Source: Hsuehochloa calcarea (lineage: Eukaryota; Streptophyta; Magnoliopsida; Poales; Poaceae). From it: a DNA stretch of 64,000 nt. Location of the stretch: positions 27,767,232 to 27,831,231 of the forward strand of contig CM070599.1 in the NCBI GenBank assembly GCA_036346395.1. Direction: 5' to 3'. The notes under the pieces were generated by a model, which made no database searches, was not told the DNA's origin, and saw nothing but the letters and a program-made list of their open reading frames with translations. Positions within the stretch are counted from its first letter, which is position 1, and each line of letters opens with the position of its first letter. Of this stretch, positions 19,718 to 31,102 are shown piece by piece. A program made the position numbers and the translations under genes.

Positions 19718-22150
19718 TGTAACATTCTAATTTTCTGATTTTTTTTAAAAAAATTTATTAGTTAATAGTTGGAAAATTGAACATTTGGATTTTTTTTTAA
19801 ATTTTTTAATTAAAACTTAATATGGAATTTTAGCATCAAAATAATTTAATATGATTAATCCCAACATCAACAATTGTCAAAACTATTTTATTTGGATTCT
19901 ATGTGTTTGGATATATTTTCTAGAATTTTTATAAGTTCATTTGCTATTTGGATTTGCTGGTATTCTTTAAAAATAAAAACTAATTAAAATTCTCGTGAAC
20001 AGTAATAGGCCGAAACCTAACCCTATTACATGCGGCCCAGCTCGCCCACGCACGCGCCCCGTCTCCGACTGACATGCGGGCCCCGCATGTCAGCCTCTTC
20101 CTCTCTCCGCGCCTGTGCTCCCGTTTTGCTGACAGGTGGGTCACGCCGCATCGTCGTCTCCGTGTCGCCGTCTTCCTTGCGAAGTCCCGACCGCGTCCAC
20201 CATTGCCGAGCTTCGAGCTCCATCGGACAATGTGGATTTTTCAACCGAATCGCCCTGGATTTTCACATCAAATCCTACCCCTTATCTCATCGCATCCAAA
20301 TCTAGCCAAATCAAATCTCCAATCAGATTGAAACTCCTAGATTTCCGAATTTGGTTTTCGTGTTCATCTCGGACTCGAATTGGGGATTTCTTATCCGCCG
20401 CCGCCCTATAAAGGCACCCGAGGTTCACCCTCCCGCAACCCAAAGCCGCCACCCTCGCCCACTCTGAAGCTCTGCGCCTTGCCAATCAAGTTTTAGTTTT
20501 TGGCTAAAACTTTTCGTTTTTTGAATTGCGCTTGCCGTGTCGTCGTCGCCGGCCATTGAGTCCATTGTCGCGGGCTACCTCATGCGCCCTTTCATGCCGA
20601 GCACCACGGGGACTGTAAGATATACTATTACGTGAACCTGTAAACCGTGGACTCGTGAGCTAAGTCCGTGGATCCAGTCTATAGACGTGGGCCCCACATG
20701 TTAGTCATTGTAGCCTTTTTCTGGAATTATTTTTATTTTGAAAATTCTTCCACTGACGTCATGCTGATGTCATAATCCGATTTTTCAATAGAAAAATAAT
20801 TCGGATAATTCTGAAAATTCCAATTTAGGGTATTTTATTGAGTTTTGATCTTCCAAAGGTCATATCTTCTTCATCCAAGCTCCGATTGAATCCATTCAAA
20901 TTCCTAAATTCATCTAAATTTTAGATCTATTTATTTAAGATTTTTATTTAATTTTTGGAATTTTTTTATCTCTGTTATTTATGTATTTATTTTATTTATT
21001 TTGTTTGCGAGTAGACGTTAATTCTTTGGGAACTTTTGAAGAAGGAGTATACCAAGAGCAAGACCAGTACCTAGACCTATTCTAAGGTAAGTTATACCTT
21101 TGATCATATTACACTCAGTTTTCAAAATAATTTGATTTAAATTATTGTATTTTACTTTAAGTATTTATTTAAATGATTTTGGGTTTAGTTATTAATCCAA
21201 ACTGTTACATCCACCTTATCTATTGTTATGCCATGATCTTTTATCACCCTGGATTTGTTCATTACTAGTTGGTATTATCGTAGCACCAACGTGGGTTGGT
21301 TAGATACGAGTAGATTGCTTAGCCATGCTATGAGTCATTATTTCATGTGAGTTGCAAATATGAACTTGACTAAGTGATTATGGAACTGTGTGTGCTGTAT
21401 GCTATTACTCGTTGATGGCATGTGTTGCACTAAACTAACAGGGTGGGAAAAGATTTAGACTGAGGCAAGTGGTGTATACTGTGTGATATGGTGGAAACTG
21501 TGTGAATGAGAATATTGGTCTATGAGATATTTAGTTAGAAATTGGAAGTCTTACCTTGGTCAATTAAGGACTTTACTTTGTACGTCATTGAACCGAGCCT
21601 TACTGTATGACCACATACCTGGTATGGGACGAGCCTAACTTAGTAAGTTATGAAGTCTTGACATTGACAACTCAGGTTGTAGGTTAGGCTGTGTGATGGG
21701 CTGGAGGTGTGATTCTCATATCGCGGGACGGTTCGCCGCTTCCCTGTCCAACGGTGTGTGTCGTGCCAAGCGTTGTGTGTATTGATTGGACGACGGTAAA
21801 GCAGTTTCTGAAAGGTTTGTTATGATTGCTCAATCGCATACTTCCGTATGGCGAGTCATGACAGACATGATGAGTTAATTGTATCTTGTGGGTAAAGTAT
21901 ACAATCTCTGCAGGGTGTTAATCAATCTATTTGAATAGCCGCGTCCGCGGTCATGGACATGCTCGGGGATTTCACACGAGGGGTAGATTTTTATAAAACA
22001 TTTGGGAAGGGAGCTGTGTGATCTAAGTCATATGGTTGTGTGAATAACTTGTTTAGATTGTGTGTCATTTGTTAAAACAAATATTAAATTATTATTGCTT
22101 ATTTGTTTTAAATATTGTTTTCAATCGCTTGGTAAATTTGGTTCACCGTG
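19718..22150 (+). mobile_element. Long gypsy-type LTR, family B
   Basis: It starts TGTAACATTC and has the same plan as families A and C: a C-rich region with a TATA box (20407-20413, CCCTATAAAGGC), a donor-like AAGGTAAGT at 21084 followed by TTTGATCAT, and the CTGCAG block at 21880-21960. No gag or pol is seen. The 3' edge is unclear because a copy of an internal segment follows at 22190. Confidence 0.6.
20625..20827 (+). repeat. About 200-bp direct repeat, first copy
   Basis: From GTGAACCTGTAAACCGTGGA to AATTCGGATAATT this matches 22190-22392 at roughly 85 to 90 percent by eye. The copies are 1565 bases apart. Confidence 0.85.
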
Positions 22151-22189
22151 AGCCGAGTCGCTGTCGTGTGGGTCCCATTATCAGATCCA

Positions 22190-22392
22190 CTATTCTGTGA
22201 ACCTGTAAACCGTGGATCCGTGAGCCGAGTTCGTGGACCCGGTCTATGGACAGTGGGCCCCACATGTCAGTCATTATAGCATTTTTCTGGAATTAATTTT
22301 ATTTTGAAAATTCCTCCGCTAACGTCATGCTGATGTCATAATCCGATTTTTCAATAGAAAAATAATTCGGATAATTTTGGAAAATTTAATTT
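22190..22392 (+). repeat. About 200-bp direct repeat, second copy
   Basis: This repeats an internal family B LTR segment (20625-20827) at the far end of the LTR, directly before intron-like sequence of the NAPRT exon. It may be the start of a second, truncated LTR. Confidence 0.85.
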
Positions 22393-22527
22393 ATGGTAAA
22401 TCTACTTTCATGTATCTATTGAATCAATTTCAGTACATGTAGACCTATGAATGGAAAGAACTTAGTACAGCTTAATAGCTCAGACAAGGTCAACCTCATG
22501 CTGATTTAGTTCGTTTTTCTTTTACAG

Positions 22528-22672
22528 GTTTGACCTGTACTTCAGGAAAAAACCATTTGGTGGAGAATTCACTGTTTCTCCTGGTCTTAAAGAATGTATT
22601 AAGTTCATTGCGAACTTTAAGTTCACCGAACAGGACATTTCTTTCCTGCAATCAGTCATGCCAATGTGTGAG
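22528..22672 (+). pseudogene. Single exon of nicotinate phosphoribosyltransferase
   Basis: A T-rich intron end (TTTTACAG) is followed by an open stretch reading FDLYFRK, PFGGEFTVSPGL, CIKFIANFKFTEQDISFL and QSVMPMCE. This matches the N-terminal part of plant nicotinate phosphoribosyltransferase, the NAD-salvage enzyme that converts nicotinate to its mononucleotide. After MCE the frame stops resembling the enzyme. No other exon was found within several kilobases on either side. It is therefore a captured or left-over gene fragment, not a gene. Flanks are a family B LTR repeat and a C/T-rich region. Confidence 0.8.
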
Positions 22673-24859
22673 GCATCATCTCAGCCCTACATGCATATAT
22701 ACAATAGTCTTTCTTCAAATGGTAAATGGTTCTTAAAATCCAAACCTAACTTAAAATCGATGAAACCCAAAAACGGATTAAAACTTAGATCTAAATATAA
22801 ATCGCGAAACCCGAATTTGAATTGAGACGGAAAATTATGAATTGGGAAAATAGAAAGGGAAATATATCAGCGTTGACCGAAAACTAACCGGCTCGACCAC
22901 ACCTTCCTTTTTCTTTTTCTTTTTCTTTTTCTTTCTTTTTTTTTCCTTTTCTTCCCTTTCTTCTTTCTTTTCCTTTCCTTTTCTCCCTCCACAGACCACC
23001 TGCCAGTCTCTCCCTCTTTCTTCCTTCTTCCTCTGTTTTTCCCTCGCCACCTGACAGCACCCCCTGGCGCCATGCCGCAGTTGGCGCCACGCTACCCAGT
23101 GCCACGCCCCCGCCAACTACTATCATCGCCTCACCGCGCGACTGCCACGCCACGCCGTGCCCATGCCCACCTGCTAGCCTCCCAGTCACGCACTTGTCCC
23201 CATGTCTGTAGCCATGCCGCTAAAGCTATCATCCTCTCCGCTTGTGCGCCCATGCCGACGCCTGCTGCTGTGTCATCCACAGCGACCTCCTGTGCCTACT
23301 TAAGATGCACGTCGCGTTCTCGTCGCCTCCAGCATCCTCCTTTTCTTCTCTCTCACGCACGTCGCACTCCACCCAGCTTGCGCCGCCGCTCGGATGAGCT
23401 TTGTTCCCCGCCACCATGGACCTCTAGTCTGCCTCGACACCCTCTACCCCCTCATCTCATGCACTTCTCCTTCTGCGCCCCAGGCTTCTCGGAACGACCG
23501 TGCCGCCATCGTCTGCCCCAAGACCGGCCGCCGCCTCGACCCGCTGCCCTGGTGAGCCCCTCCCATTCTCGTTCGCGTCAAAACCCAAGCACCCTCTTCG
23601 TATCCCCTCACCTGATTTCTGCTTTCATACACTGGAGCATGGCGCCACCATCGTCTCCCTCTGTTCCGGTCAAAAGTGTGGCCACGACTGCCACTACCCG
23701 CTCGGTGAGTCCCAACCCGATTACTTCCTCCTAGAGCGTCACATCGCCTCTCTCGCCCACCTCGATCATTGGTTGGAGCTTCCCCTCTCCATGGCGCCGC
23801 CCCCTAATGCGAGCTGTCCGCGCCACCATGGATTCACGCCGCTAGCGTGCCTCGGCACCGCCCCGCCTCCATAGCCTCGCCAGGTGAGTTCCCCGCGCTT
23901 CCCTCATGCCCATGCTCAGCTCATTTTGCCCCCTCTCCTCCTCTAGCGCCGTCGCCACTTCTCCTTTCTAGCGGCAGCCACCGCTCGGTTGTGTGCCCCG
24001 CTGCCTTGGGTCATCCCCTGTAGCACCGCCGCCACCCTCAGGACTGCCTCACCCTTCTCATCCCATTTTGGCCATCATCCCCAGCCGTCGTCGACCCCAT
24101 TGCCGGCGCCGCACTTGCCGCCAAGCTCCGGTCGCCTCCCTTGTCTTTCCTCATGTCCCTACTTTCTCTCAGTGAATGTGTGTGAGTATGGATAGCAAAT
24201 ATGCCTGATTACCCGCGTGCCCACCGGTAATTACCTTAATGGAGCCTAGCATGAAGGGCGTTCTTTGCCTACAGACAAATAAGGGCAATCCTCTGTCCAT
24301 CAGGTAAATGGGCGGTATGCATGAGCTCAACCTGTGCCCGTCGCGCCTGTTAACAGATCAATCCACGCTGACCAGTGAGCCTATCCGTGTCATCTCTCCG
24401 TCACTCCATCGGCCACTACTTGCTAGCATCCCTGAGACCCCGATCCAACCCCAAATCCAATCCCCAATCCATCTCATCTCCACGACTCCTGCTATCTCGT
24501 ACCATTGCACGATTGCACTAGCTCGCCCGCCGCCGCAGCTCACCTTCTTGTTCGCGGCCATCTCCCAACTCTCGCATGGCCGCGCCGCCACCCGTCTGCC
24601 TACTGCTGTCCCGTCCTCGGCTATATCGGTGTGAAGGCGATGGCGGCTCCTGGCCGGAGTTGACCACGGCGAGTGTGGGAGGCTGCAGGAGAGGCCAGCG
24701 TGGCGCGCGGAGGAGGCGGGGCGGCAGAGGAGTTGGTGAGGCGACAACTTGATGAAAGAGAGCGTTGAGAACCGTAGAAGATGATGAGGATGGTGGTCAG
24801 CAGCTGCTTCGGTGGCATCATCTTGCTCCCGCCGCCACCGCCGCCGCTCACGACTCATC
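22673..24859. other. Pyrimidine-rich region, probably retrotransposon leader remnants
   Basis: The plus strand is strongly C/T-rich (22890-24160), with a (CTTTTT)n run at about 22907-22936 and repeated GCCACGCC. The open frames seen on both strands (for example 23072-23734 plus) are low-complexity Pro/Arg/Ser or Lys/Glu and lack any family signature. Composition matches the leaders of the other long LTRs here, but no LTR edges were found. Confidence 0.4.
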
Positions 24860-25312
24860 TATTAGATTAATCTTGTTGTTTTAGTAGTTATGCATGTGAG
24901 CACGCATGGAGTAGCTGGACTAGTAGTACATTGGTTGCATGCATGCGTATGCGCGTGTGTTTGAGTCAGTTAGTCAATCCGTGAGACTTGGTTGGGTGAT
25001 GGAGCAATAAGCGGATCGGAGTAGCAGTACGTGCATGTAATTAGACTCGGCCAGAGTTCGTTAGTTGAATAAGCGTGAGTTCATTTAGAGTCATCGCGTG
25101 CATGGAGCGGCATGCAGTTAGTTGGTTGAGTTAGTAGTGCACGTGTGTTTCTCTATAAAATGTCTAGCATTCAGTTTGTAAACAGAGGCGAGTTGAATAA
25201 CAAAAGCATGTGTGTGTTCTTCTCCTACCTCCAGTAACGTGAGTGTATTTATCTCTTGAGAGAGATAGAAAATACAAAAAAGAGAGTGAAAAATCCTGAG
25301 AGATTTCCAACA
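24860..25312 (+). repeat. 5' LTR of the gag-only element
   Basis: 453 bp; TATA box at 25154-25160 (CTCTATAAAATG). The first bases TATTAG differ from TGTTAG in the 3' LTR, a damaged terminus. Confidence 0.93.
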
Positions 25313-25348
25313 ATTGGTATCAGAGCTCCTAGGTTCATACCCAAAATC

Positions 25349-26260
25349 ATGCCGTGTTCGTCGGGGAGTGTGACCGGCGACGAGGCGATGTCAAGAACAC
25401 CGGCGAGGGAGGGATTTGTGACCCTCCATTACCCCATGCTCACGGAGAGCAATTACGGGGTGTGGGCGGTGAAGATGAAAATCATCATGCGTGCGCAAGG
25501 AGTGTGGGCGGCAGTGGAGGGCAAAGAATTGGTCGATGAGAAGAAAGACCAGATGGCTCTCGCCGCCATAGTCCAAGCCGTGCCGGAGGCCGTTGTGATG
25601 GCCATATCCGAGAAGGAGACGGCAAAGGAGGCTTGGGATGCTCTCAAGGAGATGCGCGTCGGTGAAGATCGCGTCAAGAAGGCGCGCACACAAACTCTCA
25701 AAAGGGAGTTTGAGCGTATGTACATAGGGGACTCGGAGACAATCAATGAGTTCGCCCTAAAGCTCACCACCACGGTCAACGAGATACGTGCTCTCGGTAC
25801 CAAGGTGGAGGAGAGCGCCGTCGTGGAGAAGCTCCTACGCTCTGTCCCCGACAAATTCCTATCCATTGTAAGCACTATTGAGCAATGGGGCGATGTATCG
25901 GCTATGTCGGTGATGGAGGTCATCGGACGCTTGAGGGCGTACGAGGAGAACTTGAAGGGGCGGCGACGCGACAAGGAATAAGGAGAGCACCTGCTGCTCA
26001 CGCGCGCAGAATGGGAAGCCAAAACCGCTGAAGAGAAGAGGAGCGGGGAGGACTCCGACAGTGGCACAAAGAAGAATGGTGGCTGTGGTCATAGTCAAGA
26101 TGGCGGCAAAAAGAAGCACCGGGGTAAGTTCGACAAGTCGAAGATCCAATGCTTCAATTGTCGGGAGTTCGGCCATTTCGCGTCCGAGTGCGATGAGCCA
26201 AAGAAAGAATGGGCATATTTCACCGCGGTGGATGCGGATGACGAGCCGGCGCTACTATGA
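25349..26260 (+). pseudogene. Copia-type gag with one in-frame stop
   Basis: From ATG at 25349 (upstream in-frame Met codons fall in the LTR) the frame runs 210 codons to TAA at 25979-25981 and then continues in the same frame for 92 codons to TGA at 26260. The first part is a UBN2/DUF4219-like capsid domain: LTESNYGVWAVKMK, AWDALKEMRVG and LLRSVPDKF. The part after the stop has the zinc knuckle CFNCREFGHFASEC at about 26138-26181. Gag forms the particle that packages element RNA. The stop falls exactly between capsid and nucleocapsid parts, so this copy would make only capsid unless the stop is read through. A GAA-to-TAA mutation is the simplest reading. Confidence 0.87.
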
Positions 26261-26310
26261 AGCTCGGCGTGGAGGTACTCGAATAATGACAACAAGATTA
26301 AGGGGGTGAT

Positions 26311-26763
26311 TGTTAGATTAATCTTGTTGTTTTAGTAGTTATGCATGTGAGCACGCATGGAGTAGCTGGACTAGTAGTACATTGGTTGCATGCATGCGTA
26401 TGCGCGTGTGTTTGAGTCAGTTAGTCAATCCGTGAGACTTGGTTGGGTGATGGAGCAATAAGCGGATCGGAGTAGCAGTACGTGCATGTAATTAGACTCG
26501 GCCAGAGTTCGTTAGTTGAATAAGCGTGAGTTCATTTAGAGTCATCGCGTGCATGGAGCGGCATGCAGTTAGTTGGTTGAGTTAGTAGTGCACGTGTGTT
26601 TCTCTATAAAATATCTAGCATTCAGTTTGTAAACAGAGGCGAGTTGAATAACAAAAGCATGTGTGTGTTCTTCTTCTACCTCCAGTAACGTGAGTGTATT
26701 TGTCTCTTGAGAGAGATAGAAAATACAAAAAAAAGAGTGAAAAATCCTGAGAGATTTCCAACA
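26311..26763 (+). repeat. 3' LTR of the gag-only element
   Basis: 453 bp, intact TGTTAG...CCAACA ends, differing from the 5' LTR at only a handful of positions. Confidence 0.93.
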
Positions 26764-26768
26764 TCATC

Positions 26769-28481
26769 TGCATCTGCTTGTTCCTTCTTGATTCGGTATT
26801 CTTCTCCTCCTCTTTTGTTCTACTGATTTCTTGATACGGTCCTTCCCCATTTCTGACTTGTTCCTTTCATCACCCCTGTCCTTCCGTGCGGCCGCGCCGC
26901 CACTCGTCCGTCTACACCCTCCTCTCCTCCTCTGTGTCCTAATTTTCTGTCTTGAAGCCATACCGAAGAAGATTGTACAGAGAAGGCTAACAAGAATGAC
27001 TACTGTAGAATATGGCTCGGTGTACAAGATGTGCAAGAAGATATAGCTGTGGAATGCTCTTGAAGTTCTGTGGGTTTTACTGAATTGTATTATAGCTTGA
27101 TAAGGGTGTGCTCTGCTGTTATATGTTCTGGATCCTATATTTGGCAAACACCCTCTGCATGGTAACTAGTAATAGTACGTATTGCTGTCAAATTAGCACT
27201 CAATCTCCATTTAGTACTTGAACGACGATTCTGGTAGGAAAACAACCTGCCTTGAAACCTTCCCACAGCATGTTTATTTATTGGAGCGGAGGTGCCATGC
27301 GGATCGCGCGAGAAAGACAATCACAACAGCATAGAGATTTGTTTACAAGGTTCGGCAAGTTTTCTAAGTCCCTAGGTGCTGAATTTGAGCCGAATTGTAG
27401 TGGCTTGATCCATACGAGGATTTTCTTATGACCTCCAGTAGTGTTACAGCCATATTTTGTCTTATTATTTCTGGCTAGCAATGGTAGAGTATTTATCTCT
27501 TTTTTTAGACTGAGTAGTTCTTTCCCCTTGGTGTGACGCATGCAATAATAATCTGCACTTATTCTTGATGATGATGATGATGATAATGCGACATAACGTT
27601 ATCATATCTCTTTTGGAATCCTATTTCTTAGTATAGTGTTTGATAATGCTGGTTACTTTACATTTTTTATAGTAACTTTCCAGGTGAGATTTCTAAAATT
27701 GGTTCAGAACATATTACAAGGTATATAATTTCTAAATTCGGATGAGATTATGTTTTTGCAACATATATTAAGAAAAACGTGTATTACATGTGCACGATTA
27801 CTAGTGTATACATATGTATGCATCTTTGCTCCCCAAAACTCAGAAATCTTCCATTCAGTCTAACAGCAGGCACTGCATTATGTAATTAGCAGCACGATTA
27901 ACAGAGAAGGCCATAATATGCATTCCTATACAACTGAGTGAACATCCTTTAATTTTCAGTTTATGCCCCTGAGTGGTCATATTCGATCTTCTCTACTTCA
28001 GATTTAAACATCCCCCATGTTAGTGTAAAGATTAAATAAAATGGTTACTTTTTTAAAATTTTCTTGAAACAATAGAGGAAAGAACCCCTACAAATTTGAG
28101 TTTTTAGCTGATTTGGCACGTTTTTTTTGTTTGTAAGCAAAAGTAGTCCTCGCTCGCACGCAATTGCAAAAATTGCACTGCAAAAGACTAGGCAGGACTT
28201 ACAGCGCTCCAGGTCCACAGCAGGAATGCGTTGTAATCCGGTCCGCGGAATAGAAAGAAATCGGTGATGCATTGCACAATAGTGATGTGTTACCGTGGTA
28301 AACAGTGCTAAATAGTGATGCACTATGGAGTTAAAATAGTGCAAATAGTGCACCCATCCGAGGTGATGCGCTCGGGCACTGCGGCATGTCTCCTACCGCA
28401 GTTTGAGAATGCAGTAGGTGTCATGCTGCTGTCCAGGAGTGCGGAAGGTGATGCACTGCAATGTTATTTTTGCAATTGTGT
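26769..28481. other. Region without recognisable genes
   Basis: Continues the pyrimidine-rich sequence broken by the gag-only element, then becomes mixed AT-rich sequence with an ATG microsatellite at about 27568-27582. At 28130-28460 several GCACTGCA and GTGATGCA motifs recur, suggestive of a small non-coding transposon, but no terminal repeats were identified. Confidence 0.4.
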
Positions 28482-30680
28482 TGGATCCGGATTTCACAAA
28501 TTCAAATCCTCTATGAAAACACTATGCTATTCCCTAGATCAGTAGATAGCACTCACAGGTACATTGCTAATTAATTTCACACATGGCGTAAAATTATACC
28601 ATTCATTAATTTAACACATCAGAGTTTACATAAACCACATCGGGTCAAGTTTTACAATAAGCCCGAACAAGCCAAACTGATTACATTACAACAGTAGCAA
28701 AAGAGGGAGAGCATATCTCTCCACAGGCAAGCAATTGGAGAAACACATGGGCGTCCGATATTACCCGAAAACTCAGATAATATCGGATGCACACAAGCAC
28801 CAACGAGTCAGCTGGACTGAGGCGAGACCTAGAGTAAAAGAACTAAACTACTCCTCATCGTCTCCTGGGCCTCCAACTTCTGGATACTCGTAATAGTCGT
28901 AATGTCCTTGATTTCCTGCTTCTGAGGGTTTTGGAGGAAAGAGCGAGCATGAGCACAACTTCCGTGCTCGCGAGCCAACACACAAGATGCAATAGTAATA
29001 CATGCAAAGCTTAATAAGGATGGATCGGGTTCTTCTATTTGCTAAATCAATATATTCAATTATCATAATTACAAATTTCCTATCATTTAGCATTTTAACC
29101 AAATTTCCTTTTATTAAAGAGGGTAATCGTGCAATATTTGATAACAACAAATGTTACCTCCACCTTATGCTTATTTTGATTGGAGCTACCTCCATTTATT
29201 AACACCACTAAGTTCAAAAACCCAGGAAAAATCCAATCTCAGGGCTAGGTGAGCCCGACCTGATTTTCATATCACCCACAAACGTTTTTGAAATAGAACT
29301 AACTCTAGTAAGTTCTCATGTCCGTCTTTGACCGTAGGCACGACTATTTAAACAGTTTAGACTCTGCAGAGGTTGTACACTGTACCCACAAGAGATAATC
29401 ATACTCGTTGCCCCCACATGATTCCTTTGTCATGTAGTTGAGCGACCATCACAGTAACCTTTTAAAATATTTCACCACTTTCATCATCTCACCCATATGG
29501 GGTTACGCTCATATGTTGTGCGGGATGTCTACCTCAGCGACTAGCGTAGTTGGACTACACCACGACGACTGACAACTTCACCTTGCGTCGGTATCCCATT
29601 CAAGCCGGACGTATCACGCGCTTGCACGTTCCTGTTATCCATCCAGCGAGATGACATTCAGGGTTTAATAAATTTACTAAGCCAAGTTGCACTTTGCAGA
29701 CTTGTGGTTGTACTTGTTTTACACAGGAGGTCATGACAAGATTAAGTCCTTAATCCATCTGGGCGGTTCATACCACCTACCAACCACTCTTGTGCACGAC
29801 GACACCCACCATCATTCCATCTGCCCAGATGTGGTAACAACAAGTTATTAGGGCTTTGAGGAGAGAAAAATGCATTAACTCAACCATCTCAGTCATTTAC
29901 CCACAATGACTGCCCAAAACCACTTTCATGTTTAAAAGATGATGATTAGGACATTTAATGTCCCGGTACTTAAGCAAGACTAGCATGTCGCTTATGTACA
30001 ACATATAACTAGTAATTACCACATAATTATTAGGGTGACATGGAATAATGGATTCAATTGTCAAAGGATGACATAATAATTAATTAATCATCAAATGAGT
30101 GTTTAACTAACTTAAGATTTAATATACATTTGATTAAAGAATTAAAGCATGCAATTTTGGTAATTTAAATGAATATAATTACATAAAATGTAGGCTCAAA
30201 ATGATCAAAGTGTCGACTTACCTGGGTCATTTTATCGCGGCCTTGATCTTACTCAAAGCCTTCTCAGTCAATGGTCTTGAATTCTTGGTCTGCGTCTTTA
30301 TCGAATCTTGATCCCACTCGAGTCGTTGTTTCTTCGGACTCCAACTTCTAATTACACGATAACGATTGAGAAACCAAATAAATCCAAGGAACTTCAAAAG
30401 ACCAATTAAATTCAATTGAACTTATTTAAGTTTTGCGATGATCAAGATTATGAGAGAAGATTTAGCGAATCGGAGTTGTTTGACAAAGTCAAACAATAAT
30501 TTGAGTAAAAGAGGAAATGGCAGATAAATTCTGCCGGGAGGGAAAACAAAGGAGGATCAAAGTTGAAGAAACTTTTGCAGGGATACTCCACTTCGGATTT
30601 GTCTTTCTGTTTAATAAGTAGCCTCATTTTGCATGAGAAGGATTTGTTCACTCATTTGTTCAGATCATGTGTAAGTATGT
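28482..30680 (-). mobile_element. Long gypsy-type LTR, family A copy 2, inverted
   Basis: From 28482 to 30235 the minus strand matches 9010-10756 closely, ending in the same TCCGG(A/G)TCCA. It carries the donor-like CAGGTAAGT (about 30225), the CTGCAGAG block (29317-29402), the hairpin near 28960 and the acidic reading frame 28924-28848. Beyond 30235 the sequence differs from copy 1 and lacks its four tandem arrays. The 5' edge near 30680 is uncertain. The two copies are 18 kb apart in opposite orientation. Confidence 0.7.
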
Positions 30681-31102
30681 GAGGGAATTTTTTGATAATT
30701 TATTTTGATCATTTCTTTAGAATAATAGAGATGAATTTTGGCTCTTCTGTTTGCTGGAACTGTCTTGCTAGGGAATAATGTTGTCACTTGCAGGGGAGGC
30801 TCACCGTTTAGCCATGTAAGTTGTGACAAGGTATATATCCATCTAAGTCCACTTCGTAGATGGCTGCACTGCTCTCATGATATTTAAGCCTTCATCAGTT
30901 TTTCTTTTGTTTAGTTGGGATCATTTTTCCGATTTTGCACACGCTTCAGACTGTCCATGCTGTCAACTCCAGATTACAGACCTGTTCTGTCATAGCATGT
31001 TATTTTGTTATTCAGATTGATTTGGACAATCATGAGGATGGAAGGACAAGGTTTCCTTTATGTTATTGATTTAAGGGCATCATTGTTGTTGTTTAGTTAT
31101 TT
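30681..31102. other. Spacer without recognisable features
   Basis: AT-rich sequence; nothing coding recognised. Homology with the second NLR region begins at 31103. Confidence 0.4.

Larger units (their letters stand above)
24855..26768 (+). mobile_element. Gag-only Copia-type LTR element with target duplication
   Basis: Two 453-bp LTRs (24860-25312 and 26311-26763) are almost identical. They start T(A/G)TTAG and end CCAACA, and both sides carry the 5-bp duplication TCATC (24855-24859, 26764-26768). A primer site TGGTATCAGAGC (25315) follows the first LTR and a purine tract AAGATTAAGGGGGTGAT (26294-26310) precedes the second. The internal region holds only a gag gene, without protease, integrase or reverse transcriptase. 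This is the layout described for TR-GAG type non-autonomous elements. It sits in a pyrimidine-rich host region. Confidence 0.92.

Noticed and set aside
19690..19720. tRNA gene
   Set aside because: Only an A-box-like TTACTCAGTTGGTAGG is present; no B box or cloverleaf follows before the LTR begins.
22528..22672. Functional nicotinate phosphoribosyltransferase gene
   Set aside because: Only one exon of a multi-exon gene can be found.
22835..23189. Lys/Glu-rich minus-strand open frames
   Set aside because: They are direct translations of a pyrimidine tract and a hexanucleotide repeat.
23072..23734. 220-residue plus-strand open frame
   Set aside because: Low-complexity Pro/Arg/Ser protein in C-rich leader-like DNA; equally long frames exist on the other strand and no family motif is visible.
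24860..26763. Solo LTR pair of a full Copia with assembly gap
   Set aside because: Primer site, gag and purine tract are contiguous with both LTRs, and target duplication matches, so it is a complete short element.
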